Positions 22,698 through 34,835 of a stretch of DNA of 64,000 nucleotides are shown here, piece after piece. The DNA comes from Coniella vitis (Eukaryota; Ascomycota; Sordariomycetes; Diaporthales; Schizoparmaceae): positions 2,604,001 to 2,668,000 of the forward strand of contig WUJK01000005.1 in the NCBI GenBank assembly GCA_011317545.1. The letters run 5' to 3'. Within the stretch, counting starts at the first letter, position 1; each line of letters opens with the position of its first letter. A program made the position numbers and the translations under genes. Below the pieces are notes generated by a model that saw only the letters and a program-made list of their open reading frames with translations, was not told the origin of the DNA and searched no databases.

Positions 22698-25600
22698 AGT
22701 CTGCGATGTGGTAAAGGCTGAGGTTTGCACAGGTAGGTGGTTGTGCTGGCTGGAGAGGGTATTGTATGGCTGGCTGGCTGGATCTCTCTCTCTTGTGTCT
22801 AAGCGACCCGCCGGTGTGCTTGGGCTGTCGCTGGGCAGAGGGTTTGTTTGGTGGTGGAGTGGGCGCGAAGATAGTTATGAGCCAGGAAACCACAAGCCCG
22901 ATGATGATGTTTCAATGTTGGCCTGGGTCGCCCCACTCGCTGGCAGGGCCTGTGTTGGCCTGGGGCGGTACTATACCTAGGGTAGGTAGTAGGTCCTTCT
23001 CTTATTAGCATGTACAGAGGAGAAAACGAGAGAATCGTGCCTTCTTTTCCATAGCACAATACTATGTACATAGTAGTGGCCTGTATCGGCCTCGTCTGGG
23101 CCGCGCCTTCTTCTATCTAGAAATATGAGGGACCGTATATAGTGCACGGTACCAGGTACTGGGGATTTTTCGTTTCCTTGCTGGGCCAAGTGCAGCGTGA
23201 TTAGGCCCACCCGGTGGCCTGGAGAGCTGCTAGCTGGGGTTCACTCTCCAAAGTCGATCGGCCCCACCGCCTGAGCGTGTGGATACGATGTATGCACCAA
23301 GCAGAGGTTATGCAACCGCGCTAGGCTTTTTCTTCCGCCAGGGGCTACACAGTACATCCTCTGTTACTTTGCTAGAGACTACCAGACTGACTACCTAGGT
23401 ACTTACAGGGCGGTACAGCACACGCTGGCCATAGATGTACCGGGAGGCGCAGCACACATCCGTGCTCATACAGTAATTTGCTGGCGGTCTGCCCAAATGT
23501 TATTCACCAAAAGAGTACATAGACACTGTCTCATCGTTTTCGCTTGCTGGACCAGTATATTCCTGACTTGTACTATGAATGCCGCACATATCTATGTACA
23601 GTACTTATACTTTCGAGTGAATAGTACTATGTAATACTATGTATAATCAATGGTACCTGATGAACAAAGGGGAAAAGGAAAATACAAAGACACGAGACTG
23701 CGGCACGGGACGCCGGCATGCTCTTGGGCGGTTCTAGTTCTAGCGGTGACGCGCGCCACGCACTGCTTCGCATGGTACTGCTTCTTCAGTGCGGCATGGC
23801 GAGGCTGACGTCACGCCAGTTCTGCGTCCACATTATCGCTATTACAGAATTTTTTGTTGATATTTCTTTTGGCGCTCATGACTTTTTGCAACTTTGTTTC
23901 TCATTTTTTTCTCTCCCGTGGCCAAGCCTTGGTTGACAAGGTTTTCTCATTAGGTTGGCGCCCGCAAATATTATGCTTGTGCCCAAGGTATAACGACCAC
24001 GTACCCAGGTACCCGCAGTATCTGGGATTCACCACTAAATGACATGTACTGTGTACTCTCTTGACCAGGCAGGATCAACGATTGGCCCTGCCTTGACGGT
24101 TATTGGGTGCCGGCGCCAGGGCGTCAGAGCCTTGTTTTTGCTGACCCGACCAGTTAAATGGTACAGACAGATGATGCTTTTCCAGTACGTGCGCATGCGG
24201 CCAACCCATCTGCAAGCCTTGCGGCTGACCCACGACACCACGACTCGATCTGCCACACAGTACACAGTACATCAGCAGTGCACGACAGCTGGACGCGCAA
24301 GCGGTGGCGTGGGTGGTGCCGCATCGTCTTCTCACAAACCTGGCTGTTGGCTTGGTGCGCTGCAGAAGTAGGTTGTTTGCTTCCCAATCTTGGGACGGAT
24401 GACACAATCAAGTCGTCTCTGCAACAAACACCACATCAGCGCAACGGCAGTGTCATCCGGCAGCCATGCTGCAACAAGGCGGGCTCCACAGCCTGAGCCG
24501 CTTGGGGGTTGCTGAAACTGCCATTACGGTACCGGGCGTTTTGTGCCCAGTGTCAGGCTCATCTCGCCTACCCAAATGATACAAACCTCCTGCAGGGTCC
24601 GGCTGATTGATTTGCGCCAGGGGGCTTGGAGGAGAAACCACCCGCCATGGCCATGCGCCTCCGCTGCGTGACTGCTGGCTGGTGGTGGTGGCAGTGGGTG
24701 CGATGCGCTGTAAGCACATGGTACAGCCTGTATAGTGTTCATCAGGGTGTGCCTTTTTCAGTTTACAGTGGGTCGAGCGCCTGGGGGGGTTGCTTGGTTG
24801 ATGAACTGCCCGTAACGGGAGGAACCCACTCGATATCAGGTCTGTAATACGAGCAATTCTACTTACGGCCAGCCACCACCACTACGATAATAATGACCAT
24901 CGTTAACGGACAGCATCATCATCATCATCATCATCATCGTCATTGTCAATCTCGGCGGTGCTTCGCTCATTCTCGTCATCAATGTATGGCTGGGCAACAG
25001 GACACCTGTTTAGTGCAGCAGACTAGAGGAGCGCTCACCAAGTAAATGCCCGCTAAGTATCCTGTAAAGCAAGAAGATCCAGACTATCAACCGCTGGCCA
25101 GCAATCCAGAACAAGCAGTGGAGCCATGGGTAGGGATCGGCTTGCCAAGATGATTCAAGGGGCGCCGTGGCTCGCCGTTTCTCGACTGTTTGTCCTCTGA
25201 TAATATCGATTGCTGGCTGTTCTGCTGCCATGTCCAGTCCCTCCGCACTGCCTCTTTTCCCCCTTGTCCACCTGTCCACCGCCCTCTTTTTGCTTGTCGC
25301 TGCCATGTAGAAGCACTATACTAGAAGTACTCTTGCACGCCGTCTGTTCCGTGGGGCGCACATCCTGTCAATCGATGCCGTCGGCGTGGAGAGCGGTAGC
25401 CCCATCGCAACTAGCAGCCCCTCCTTTCCCTCTTCTTTCGTTGTTTTCCTTTCCTCTCCCTTCGAGGTCAGGAAGCGACCAGAACTGGTCGGAGGCACAT
25501 GCCTGGCCTGCCAAAAACGTGCCCGCTCGACCACTCTGACGACACAGCGCGCTAAATACTGACCGACGCTTCTCGACCACTCGTTGGACTTGCACATGCC

Positions 25601-26162
25601 CGTTCTGGGAAAGAGCCTGCTGTGCTGTGCTGTCCACGCTTCAGTCGCAGCAGGTACCTCTGGTACACGGTACACGGTACCCGACTGCCCAGCGCCTTCT
25701 TTTACCGCCCTGTAGGACCCAGAGGACCCTACCCGCAAATATTTGGAACCCTATCCGCCTGTACGCCTGCGCACCGCCTGTTCTGCCCGCCACCCGACAA
25801 AGCCAAACGCGGCCCCCAGCGTACTATTCTCTTCAACCATCGCGGCTCTCGACGTCAACCAGCATCGACACGCACGCACGTACACCACCACCGTTGACAC
25901 CAACCTTCTTTTCTACATTTCACCTTTTCTTTCCCACGTCTTCATCGGCGCCTTGGCCCATCTTCCTCTTTTTGGGCGACTCCTCTGCACCCAGGCCTGC
26001 CCGCTGTCCCCTTACACACTGATCGCTTTTGTTGGCATTGCAGCATTTGCCGGACCCGTCATCAGAGTGTATTCTGTTTTGTATACTTGGCTGTACGATA
26101 GTCGATAGCGCTTCTTCCCTTTCTGTCCTCCGTCCATCCAGGTTGTCACACACCGAGCAACT
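22698..26162. other. Intergenic, promoter regions of two divergent genes
   Basis: The region lies 5' of both the PLC-like gene (minus) and the SUR7-type gene (plus). It holds the perfect 16-bp palindrome at 23060, a tandem pair of TACTATGTA at 23625 and 23635, and TACCTAGGTA at 23392. A (CAT)n run lies at 24912-24938. From about 25700 the plus strand is C/T-rich and is probably the leader of the SUR7-type gene. No protein-coding gene is supported. Confidence 0.6.
23060..23075. repeat. Perfect 16-bp palindrome TACTATGTACATAGTA
   Basis: Two head-to-head overlapping copies of the dispersed 9-bp motif form an exact palindrome 363 nt upstream of the PLC-like start codon. This is the most complete copy of the family described in the findings. 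Confidence 0.9.
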
Positions 26163-26222
26163 GTAAGTCCTCTTGTCCTTTTGCTCAACAGCATCCAGGT
26201 CCCGGCTAACCCTTCTCATCAG
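26163..26222 (+). other. Probable 5'UTR intron of the SUR7-type gene
   Basis: A 60-nt segment starts with GTAAGT, contains CTAAC at 26206-26210 and ends in CAG at 26222. That is 4 nt before the ATG at 26227. Donor, branch and acceptor spacing match the coding introns of this window. It lies outside the reading frame, so protein continuity does not test it. Confidence 0.6.
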
Positions 26223-26226
26223 CGCC

Positions 26227-27803
26227 ATGGGCTTGCCAGACAGGCTCAAGAGCCTTCGGCGGCGCCATGTGAAGAGCCCTTCTGCTGAATCCGAGGACGA
26301 CTCCGTTTTCAGCCAACCTCCAAGCTATTGGTACAAGCTCGACCTCAGCAGGAATACACGATCCCGACGCATCTTTTCTCTCCTCGCCTCATTTTTCTAT
26401 CTATTGTCGTTCATCTTCCTGCTCTTGGTACGTTTCCTTGTGCTTATTGCGCCAGCCTGCACCATGTCGATTCCGTAGGTGAGCACGATACTGATTCAAT
26501 CTGCTAGGTCGAGCTGGGAAACACACAGAAAGGCTCCAAAGTCTTGGGCGATATTTACTTTTTCAAGTTGTCCCTGGCTGATATCATCCCCACATCGGTC
26601 GCAAACGCAGAGCTCATCAACTCGATAGCCCGTGGTCTGGGCCTCCATGACTTTTACCAGCCCGGACTGTGGAACTATTGCGAAGGCTACGACGATGAGT
26701 GAGTAGATCGAGTCTTGCGCGCTCCACCCATGCACACCGCAAGTCATATCTTGAGCTAACAAGAGTCTCGCAGGGGAATCACCTATTGCTCAAAGCCCAA
26801 GGCTTATTACTGGTTCGATATAGTATCCATCATCCTGAATGAGCTTCTGTCCGGCGCTACTATTGCCTTGCCTACAGAGCTTACGCAGATTCTCGACATT
26901 CTCAAACTCTGCTCGCACCTCATGTTCGCCTTCTTCCTCGCCGGCACCATTCTCGCGTTTTGCCTCGCTATCCTCTCCCCGGTCGCCATCTTCTCCCGCT
27001 GGATCTCTCTGCCCATGTCCATCATCTCCGGCCTTACCTTTGTCGTCATTTTCGCCGGATCCGTTATCGCCTCTGTCATTAGCTTCGTCTTTAAATATGC
27101 CGCCACCGCGCAGTCATCCCTCAACATCCACGCCAGCGTGGGAATCAAGATGTTCGTTTTCATGTGGTTGGGCACTGGATTCGCCTTGATCGCGTTTATT
27201 TTACACGCAGGAATGGGCTGCTGCTGCACGAGCAGACGGGATTTGAAGACGGGCAGGAAGCCTATGAGACATTCGAGCATGCACAGAGCCATGTCACAAC
27301 GATCTGCCAGGTCACAGGCCACACACAAGCGCGACATGTCCATGGTTACTGGTGGTGAAGGGCTCAACAAGGGCCACAATCGAAACCACACTGCCTTTTC
27401 GTTTGAGCAACCTGCGGCGGGTGGGCGTAGCCGCAGCGGTACGCTTCAGTCAATGAGCGACGCACCAATACAGGAGCCGCAGAGTGCGGTCGGCCGATCC
27501 GATTCGCAGCGTGGTTCCAGCAGTCAAGTCAGCCGGTCGAATACAGGTCGCTCACACAGTGGCCAGGTCAGCAGGTCCGGCACGGTCAAGTCGACGACTA
27601 ATGGCGCTGTGGGTGCAAGTGGCGGCGGTCGGAGCAGGAGCAACACTGTGCGCTCCATCAGGTTCGAGGATGAACGGCCGCCGTCGTTTGGATCTGACTC
27701 GACTGTAGTCAACAATACTTCTCCTGATTGGAATAAGGAGAGTCACCATCACCCTCCGCATGTTCTTACGCATAGACATTCAGTTTTGCCAGAGGAGGAT
27801 TAA
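26227..27803 (+). CDS. SUR7/PalI family membrane protein, 473 aa
   Basis: Three coding exons: 26227-26427, 26508-26698 and 26774-27803. The introns are GTACGT..TAG and GTGAGT..CAG, and all phases agree. The N-tail is cytosolic (about 1-44), then a first membrane segment (about 45-67). A large external loop carries the claudin-like motif GLWNYC at about 120-125, followed by ITYCSKP. Three further membrane segments follow (AFFLAGTILAFCLA, MSIISGLTFVVIFAGSVIA, FMWLGTGFALIAFIL). A long Ser/Arg/Gly-rich cytosolic tail completes it. This is the SUR7/PalI four-TM layout. Family members mark eisosomes or take part in pH sensing (PalI/Rim9) and cell-wall stress. The long basic tail is more like the PalI/Fmp45-type fungal proteins than short Sur7. 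Which subgroup it belongs to is not resolved. Confidence 0.9.
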
Positions 27804-28966
27804 TTACAAATGTGAGCCCCGTGAACTGGGGCGGTTCGTGATTCTTGACATCTTTACAAGCGGGAGCAGGTTTGGCCATGGGTGGATTTTCTGGGATTTG
27901 TATTCACGATAATACTGTTGGTTTTTGTGTGTTTGTTTGAGTCAATACCTCGCACTCCTAGTGCTACCACTACCTGCAAGGCGTTTCTAGACAAGAAGGA
28001 GGAATGGAAACTAGACCTTTTGATATACACATGTCAATTATATATATATATACTCACACTCGGAGTGTAAATAAGTATCGGCTAGAACAGCAGGGCACTA
28101 TTACAGTAATGATGATTCTGAAGCATTCTCCAACCTCGACAGCATGAGTGTTGAGATGTAAAATCGAGATGTTGGTGCGTTCACCCCCAAGTTTAGAGTT
28201 TTCCATGACTTCAAGTAGTAGAAGAGCTCTCTATTAAGCATCTTGAGCATTGTTTCCCAGTCTCTGAGCAGTCTCCATATCTACTTGATGGTTTCAACCT
28301 GAGTGGAGGAATGTGCAAGTGTTGCAGATGAAGTGATTTCAAGAGGGTGCGAGTGGTGTTGACTGGCGTTATGTAGCTTGGTTTTCGTGTGATGATCGTA
28401 ATATTCCAGGATTTTCTTTGTGGGGGGGGCTTTTTTTCTTTTTTTTTTTTTTTTTTTTTTTTTTTGGGATGGAGGGGGAGGGGAGGCAAGGGGAAACAAG
28501 GGATAATCTTGACTTTATTTTGTCATGGAGGTATCATGGGCATGCATGCATGCATTGTATGCATGTATGGGGGTGGGATGGATGGAATGATGGATGGTTG
28601 GGATGAAAGATTCACTCACTATCTGGTCTAGGAACCGTTTTCGGCCGAGCATGATATATTACTAGAGAATAAACCAGACTAATATTCCTTCATCATCATG
28701 TGTTTAGTATCCTACTCTTCTTGTTATATACTTCTTGTTTTTTCCTTCTTTTGTTTCTCGACACTTCAAGAATGAGTGAAATGATGCAACACACTATAAT
28801 AATAATAATAGCAGCAGCGCAAGGATTGGACCAAAACAAATGTCATACTTATTGTCGATACCAACCGTATTGCAACAGCATGACTAACATATCCATCCTC
28901 TCGAAACCAAATATACCATCGACATATATGTACCACTAAATCAGAGAAGCATGCCATCAACTCACT
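27804..28966. other. Convergent intergenic region
   Basis: 3' flanks of the SUR7-type gene and the amidohydrolase. AT-rich, with a G8 run, a T27 run and repeated ATGCATG/GGATGGAT patterns near 28535-28600. No gene is seen. Confidence 0.6.
28422..28465. repeat. G8 and T27 homopolymer runs
   Basis: Eight G are followed closely by T7, then after one C and further T by an unbroken T27 (28439-28465). It is 620 nt past the SUR7-type stop. Confidence 0.9.
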
Positions 28967-30390
28967 TCAAATCCTATACGCCCTCTTTGCCGTGCCCCAA
29001 AACACCATTTTGGTCTCTTCTTCTGAAAAACTACTCATAAAGCACAGCCGTTCGACAACCTGGCGCCATTTATCCCAGGCGTTTAAATCTCCTTCTTGAC
29101 TCTTGTTTGCTGCTGCTGCTCCGCCTTCCTTTTGGGTATCTTCTTGTCTTTCTTCTTCCTCTCCCGCAGAAGGGAAAGCATCACCATGCTCCACCGGTAC
29201 GGTACAGACAGGCCAATCACTCCCAAACATGATCCGTGCAGGTCCAAACGCAGCGACGACGACGGCCAGCCACGGGGAGATGGCGAGGAAGATGTCGTCG
29301 GGGGAGGCGGTGCGAGCAGAATCGGGAGACAATTCGGAGAAGGCGCCCGAGAGTTTCCTGGACAAGACCGGGTGATTTGTATGTTAGCAGGATAGAAGGA
29401 AGTGGGCTATAATCGAGAAAGGCAAGGAAAGGAAAGGAAGAGAAATGGGTAAAAAAGTAGCGGATTGGGGAATGGAAATACTGACATGTAGACGTTGTTG
29501 GCTTTGGAGAGGGTAAACATTGCTTGACGCCAGGCGGCAAAGGAAGGGTCAGAGGTGTCGAGATTGGTGAGGTCTGGTTTGCAGAGGTGGTCTGTCGCGC
29601 GCAGGTTAGTTGCAAGCCTTGTAACTCAGCCACACCATGAACGACACCCCGGAAGAAAGGCAGTTGTTGCAGAGCGGAAATATGCACAAGGCCACATACT
29701 CAATATGAAAGTCGTCTTCTCCTCCACTTTCTCAACGCCCTCGTGCACCCTGTCCACCAACTCGACCACCTCCTCCAACTGCTTCATCCCCCGCCGGTGC
29801 AAATCAACACCCACATCAAACACCAACCCTCGCTTGCCCAGCAATCTCAAACCGTCGACAAATTCTTTGCGCAGCATTGTACCGTCGGGTTTGTCCTGCA
29901 ATAGGTACCGAAAGCCCTTTATCTTGCCCCATACGTGCTCGTCTCCATCTCGCGTGCACGTTTCGCGAACCGTGTCAATGTATTTCGACAAAACGTCGGG
30001 CCCTCGGTGGACGGGCGCCCATGGGATGATTCCCAGGCAGAGATCTTTGTCGCTTGGCTCGTCGTGGCCTTCATTTGGGCGTGGGCGGCCGCTGGCTACA
30101 CGGGAGAGGAAGGAGACCTCTGCTAAGGGGCCCGTCCAGTCGTTTCCGTCCGAGGTGTGTGAATTGGACGGAGAGTCGGCGTTGTGTCTGCTATCGTTGC
30201 GACGGTCTGTCTCGAGAAAGATGAAGCCCGAGAGGATGTCGGAGGAGGATGAGGTGGCGCGGCGGTATTCGGCGAGGGAGTGCTGGGCCCAGAGGGGGTG
30301 GCCCGGTGTATTCCAGGCGAGGGAGGACAGTTCCGAGGCTGGGTATAGGTGAATATGGGAGTCGAGGATAGGTACGATCGGGGCGGACAT
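28967..30390 (-). CDS. Amidohydrolase-2 family TIM-barrel hydrolase, 395 aa
   Basis: Three exons on the minus strand: 30390-29700, 29591-29486 and 29357-28967. Introns begin GTATGT and GTCAGT and end in CAG. The first has an ACTAAC branch site. The joins recreate the family text FILNHLCKPDL and NVYMKLSGAFSE. The N-terminal metal motif DSHIHLYP (HxH) is present, and FGSDWPVCTV near the C-terminus carries the conserved Asp. The middle has GIIPWAPVHRGPD, and the barrel strand KIKGFRYLLQD. The family includes L-rhamnono-lactonase-like and 2-pyrone dicarboxylate hydrolase-like enzymes, so a small lactone or carboxylate substrate is likely. The exact one is not decidable. A Glu/Lys/Ala-rich insert of about 40 residues follows the SDWPV motif and is unusual. 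The gene is convergent with the SUR7-type gene. Confidence 0.9.
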
Positions 30391-31922
30391 GGTGAGTGGT
30401 TCGTTGCCGGGTTCGCTTTCGGTTTTGGATCAGAAGGAGAGAAAGTCGAGGTCCAGGTCGAGGTCGGTTCGAGGAGAGGAGGAGCGAAGCTGTCAGACGT
30501 AGAGTGGGGTTGGAGGTGGGGTGGGCGAGGAGAAATTGCAATGGGAGACGAATTACTCCTTCGTTTGATGGAATGAACCGAAAGAATCAAGCTACAGAGT
30601 TGAACAATGATGAACGTCCCAAAAAAAAAAAAAAAAAAAAAACGCGCAATGCTGCTACGGCTATTAGATGAGGGACGTCTACTCTCACGATGCGGGGCTC
30701 AAGCCTCCAGTCATCGTGGCTACTGTATCCGTACGTACTTGCAGCTACCATGTATAGCTTGCTCCTTCCCGTCCGCGCAGCACTCCGTTGCGGGAGCCAA
30801 TGCCCCGCTATCCGCTGTCACATACAGCGGGGCCTCTCGGTGCATCATTGCACCTAACCGAGTGCTCCAGCAGGCAGTGACAAGGAATAGCCTGTACTAT
30901 AGTACCATAGTCAACTACAGACCATCTTTTGGGTCTTTGATGCGCTCATCTACTCTCGAGATTCTCACCCACATAATCCACAGTATATCTCACCAATGCG
31001 ACAGCAGAGTCATGGTCAACGAATAGATTCAAGAGTCAGCTACCCATCAACCAATCCTTCGTTCCAACATCAAACTGATCAAAGTAGGCCTGGGGTCTCT
31101 TTCTGATCTTTCTCCCCAAAAGTTCACCTTCCACCGTTCCTATTCATGGCTGGCTCGGAATTTTTCACGAGTGCCGTACATTGCATTGTGCCACAGAGCA
31201 GGTCCATCCTCCTCACTCAACTAAATCACAGACCAGCTAAGCAAGTGGAGGTACTCCGAGGACGATTTGTCCGAAATAATGTGCCGAGATCATCCCAGAA
31301 CAAACAAAATTAGAAATTTTGGCAACACGCGGGATTGGTGGTTATACTCTTTTCACAGAAGTACAATTCCAGACCGCGTGAAGGGGCTGCAGCATCAACC
31401 CAAAAAGTGGGTGTTGGATATGCACGTATTCGCACAAGTCAAAAACCGAAGAGCTCACATAGACGGGCAAAGGCCTAGCACTGGCAAGACACTAGAGAAC
31501 GAAACGGTGAAGAACCAGTCTGCAACATTCGTTTCCAGCGTCAAGAGGGTCCAAGGCCTTCACAACCGACTAGAGCACACTTGTGCCGGCTGCTCGTACA
31601 CGTGGTATAGCAAACAAAGTACACTTTTCTTTTTTTCTCTCTCAGTACACTGAAGAAGAGAACCCCGACGACAGCTTTTCTGACAACCGCATAAAGCAGG
31701 AGAATGATGTCGTCTCAAGAGGTGCTCGGAAATGAATGAAACGGCCACGTCATGCGATCTCCCTCGCGTGACCTGTGTATGTATGTATGTATGTATGTGG
31801 TTGTGATGGTAGTATGTTTCCCAGGCCATTCTTGTCAGGGTTGCAAGTGAAGGGTGAGGTCCTTGATCCTCACAAACCTTCCCCAAGGCAAGAAAAAGAC
31901 AAAGTCGGTTCAGTCCATCCAC
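30391..31922. other. Intergenic: promoter and 3' flank
   Basis: Contains the promoter of the amidohydrolase (right of 30390) and the 3' flank of the CBM48 gene. A run of about 22 A lies at 30621-30642, and a (GTAT)n run at 31778-31797. No gene is recognised; the frame 31267-31653 shows no domain. Confidence 0.55.
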
Positions 31923-32864
31923 TTAGTGACGCACAACAATGCCATTGCGGCGGGTGGTGCTCTCGTACTCGCCATCACTGCTCGAACAGTCGCTAGAGCT
32001 GTCGCCATAGCCGCAGCGGGAACCACCACAGTCCAGGCGGACACGCTCGCCCTTGCGGGTGATGCCATAGCGCTCGCACGTGCAGCTGGAGCAGTCCGAG
32101 TTGGGCGTGCTGTAGCCAGACATGCTCGAGTTGGGGCTGGAGCTGTCGGAGCGGTACGAGAGGGACGAGCCGCTGGAGCTGACGGGCGAGCCAGACATGT
32201 CACCAAAGTCGGTGGTAATGTACTCGGCGTAGTCGTCATCCAGACCGGCAGAGCCAAAGCGCTCGGCAAGCTCGTCAATCGAGTCGTCAGAGTAGTCTGC
32301 GTTGAGAATGTGCTTGGTCGCGTGCGGGGACATGGGCTTGGGGGCCTTGATCTGCGAAATGGACAGGGGGCGGCCCTTGGGGATGTCGACGGTCAGCGAG
32401 GACCGCGAGTGGCGCGACGAGGACGACGAAGACTTGTCCTTGCTGGACGAGTGGGATGACGAGTGGCGCGAGGACGAGGACGAGGACGAGGACGAAGACG
32501 AGTGGTGGCGCGAAGATGAGCTGCTGCTGGAGTGCTTGGTGGACGTGTGGTGGGACGACGAAGACTTGGACTTGGGCACGTCCAGGATGTTCAGCTCGCG
32601 GCCAGTGGTAGGCTCCTTGGTCGAGGCCTCGCTGGGGTTGTGGGACACGTGGTAGCCGTCAATGATGTAGTAGTACCAGTAGCGTTGGCCAGGCTCAAGC
32701 GTCGACCCCTGGAAGCGGAACGTTCCGCGCCACGTGCCCTTGGAAGAGGTCTTGTCCTTGGCAAGAGGGAGCTGGCCGACGTAGTTGTCCCAAGAGCCGA
32801 GCAGGTGGACGGTCTTGACGCCAGAGGAAACACGGAGGGAGAAGGATAGTTGGGTAGCCGACAT
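31923..32864 (-). CDS. CBM48/AMPK-type glycogen-binding domain protein, 313 aa
   Basis: One exon. I use the Met at 32864 (MSATQLSFSLRV), since residues before it are translated from leader sequence. Residues 1-95 form an E-set beta domain with VHLLGSWDNYVGQLPL, GTWRGTFRF, GQRYWYYYIIDGYHVSHNP. These are the hallmarks of AMPK-beta/CBM48 glycogen-binding modules, including the Trp residues that stack on sugars. A poly-Ser tract (about 110-165) and a short motif-rich region (LTVDIPKGRPLSISQIKAPKP) follow. The C-terminus is Ser/Cys-rich (CSSCTCERYGITRKGERVRLDC). No kinase-interaction ASC domain is visible, so it is not a complete Snf1 beta subunit. It is nearer to Crp1/Mdg1-like proteins. A role in glucan binding or signalling is inference. 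Confidence 0.88.
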   Translation of the reverse strand: MSATQLSFSLRVSSGVKTVHLLGSWDNYVGQLPLAKDKTSSKGTWRGTFRFQGSTLEPGQRYWYYYIIDGYHVSHNPSEASTKEPTTGRELNILDVPKSKSSSSHHTSTKHSSSSSSSRHHSSSSSSSSSSSRHSSSHSSSKDKSSSSSSRHSRSSLTVDIPKGRPLSISQIKAPKPMSPHATKHILNADYSDDSIDELAERFGSAGLDDDYAEYITTDFGDMSGSPVSSSGSSLSYRSDSSSPNSSMSGYSTPNSDCSSCTCERYGITRKGERVRLDCGGSRCGYGDSSSDCSSSDGEYESTTRRNGIVVRH

Positions 32865-34805
32865 TGTGAGAAAAACGAGGTGTGTTTGATTACTAAGATG
32901 GTAGTATAAAAATGATGCTGCAGGGGATGCAAGAATTTCCGAATTCGGCAAGTCTGAAGAGACGAAAAGAGAAGGAGGCTGAAGAATGGTCGTCGTTTCG
33001 AGCAAGGCAAACCAGAAGTTGTGTTTGGAGTATTAGCAGTGTTTGTCGCAATCGTCAAGATTTGGGTATTAAGAATTCGGTGGTTTGGTGGTTAGTTGAC
33101 CGGCAACTGATGGGTGTGTTGGTGTTGATTTTTTGGTATTTGGATTTTGGGGGTTATTATTTTGAATTAATTCATCAATAGAGCACAGCTCTACGACTTT
33201 GGGGGAAAAGAAACAAAAAGAGGAAAACGACAAAAAACAAACGACTAGTTTGAGAAGATTGAAAGCTTGCTAAAGAAGGAAAGGAGAGAAGAGACGGGAG
33301 AAAGAGAGGTGGGAGGGCAGCGCATATTATAAGCGAGGCCACATATCTCGGCCTGGCGATGCGACAGGCGCATGAGGACGAGATGCCACATTCGGCAGTG
33401 GCGAGAAACGGGGAGGAAAAAAAAAAGCAAGGAAACCATGACAGAACGAGGTACGTACCGGGCCTGCTTGGTGCTCGTACCTGCAGAGTCGCGAATTTGC
33501 AATATGTGATGTGCAACGTTGGTTGCATGCATGAGATGAGGAGAAGACAGAGTAAGAGTTGATGGGCACATGGCTTTGGCTGCCAGCCCATTGACAGCCC
33601 CGGCCCAATAGGGAAGCAAGCAGGCCACAGTGGATGGGCGGAGCGGTGGAGAGGCCAGAAAGTTGCAAATCAATATCACAATGCCGGAAAGAGGGGTGCT
33701 GCTGTGTCTTGGTGCTGCAGCTCGCATTGGGCGAGCATCGCAGTGGACAGCATGGGACAAGATGGGCGACGGGAGAGGAGGCTGGCGAATGGCAGGCTCG
33801 CGCCCAAAAGGCAGCCAGTGTCACTGTGCGGTCGCGGACGGCACTACTGCACGTCTGGGCGGCTAGCGGCTGTCACTGCTCAGCGCGCCCTGTAAATGGC
33901 CAGAGTCAAAGTGCTGTCATCCCCGCCCAGCGTCTAGATCCCTGCCGCCAAGGGCCAATCACGGCGCCCAGCACGCAGCCTTTTGGTCGGTAGTAGTAGT
34001 ACTATGTAGGCCTCGCCTGACCTGCTAGGATAGGCCTGGCCCCGCCTGCCAGAACCACGCCTTCCCCATCACATAGCAGCAGGCTTTCACAAGGCCCAGG
34101 GAACATTCTCCGCTTTTGCTCTTGACACCATTCCGCAGCACACAACCGGCACTCACCTAGACCGTCTCTGATTCGACGGCCAGCAGTCGGACCTCGCCAA
34201 CCTCGCCCACACGGCCTCGCACATCACTGGTGTCAGTCTTGGTCTCCGGCGTCTACAGCTGTCGGCCCAATCACGGCCCCGACTCGCCCTCCTTTGCGCA
34301 GAGACACGGCTGGCACTCTTGAGGATTGCAGTGGCGGTATGCGGGTCTCCAGGAGAATCATACAATCGCTCATTTCGTGCAAGCTGGCAAATGGCTGTAC
34401 GATCGATCAATAGCCCGATTGACACGGACTTTGTGCTACCGAGGACGGCGCGGCGTTGCATGGCTCGTCAGCACCGCAGTCGATGTGCCACCACAGCTGC
34501 AAGCCCATCACGGGACGAGCCCATTTCTTCCCATCGGCCCTGCTAGTCCGACCCTCCCTTTCTCTCTGCCTTCTCAGAGACCAACAGCCGTCACACGCAG
34601 TTGCCTTGCTCTACTCTTGTGTGTCTGCGTCGCACAAACCACGAAAGGTGCTGCGGTAGGCTATCATTGACTCTGAGCACCAGGGACATCTTCTCTTTTT
34701 GGACCAGAGACTGACTGAAGAGTGGTAATCTAGCCGAAAGATATTCTTGCTTCGTCCCTGACTTTTGGCTTTCCACGAGGCAGAATACTTGCAGGGTCCT
34801 CAGGG

Positions 34806-34835
34806 CCAGGTCCAGGTCCAGGTCCAGGTCCAGGA
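34806..34835. repeat. CAGGTC hexamer repeat
   Basis: Five nearly perfect CAGGTC units in an otherwise non-repetitive region. Confidence 0.85.
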
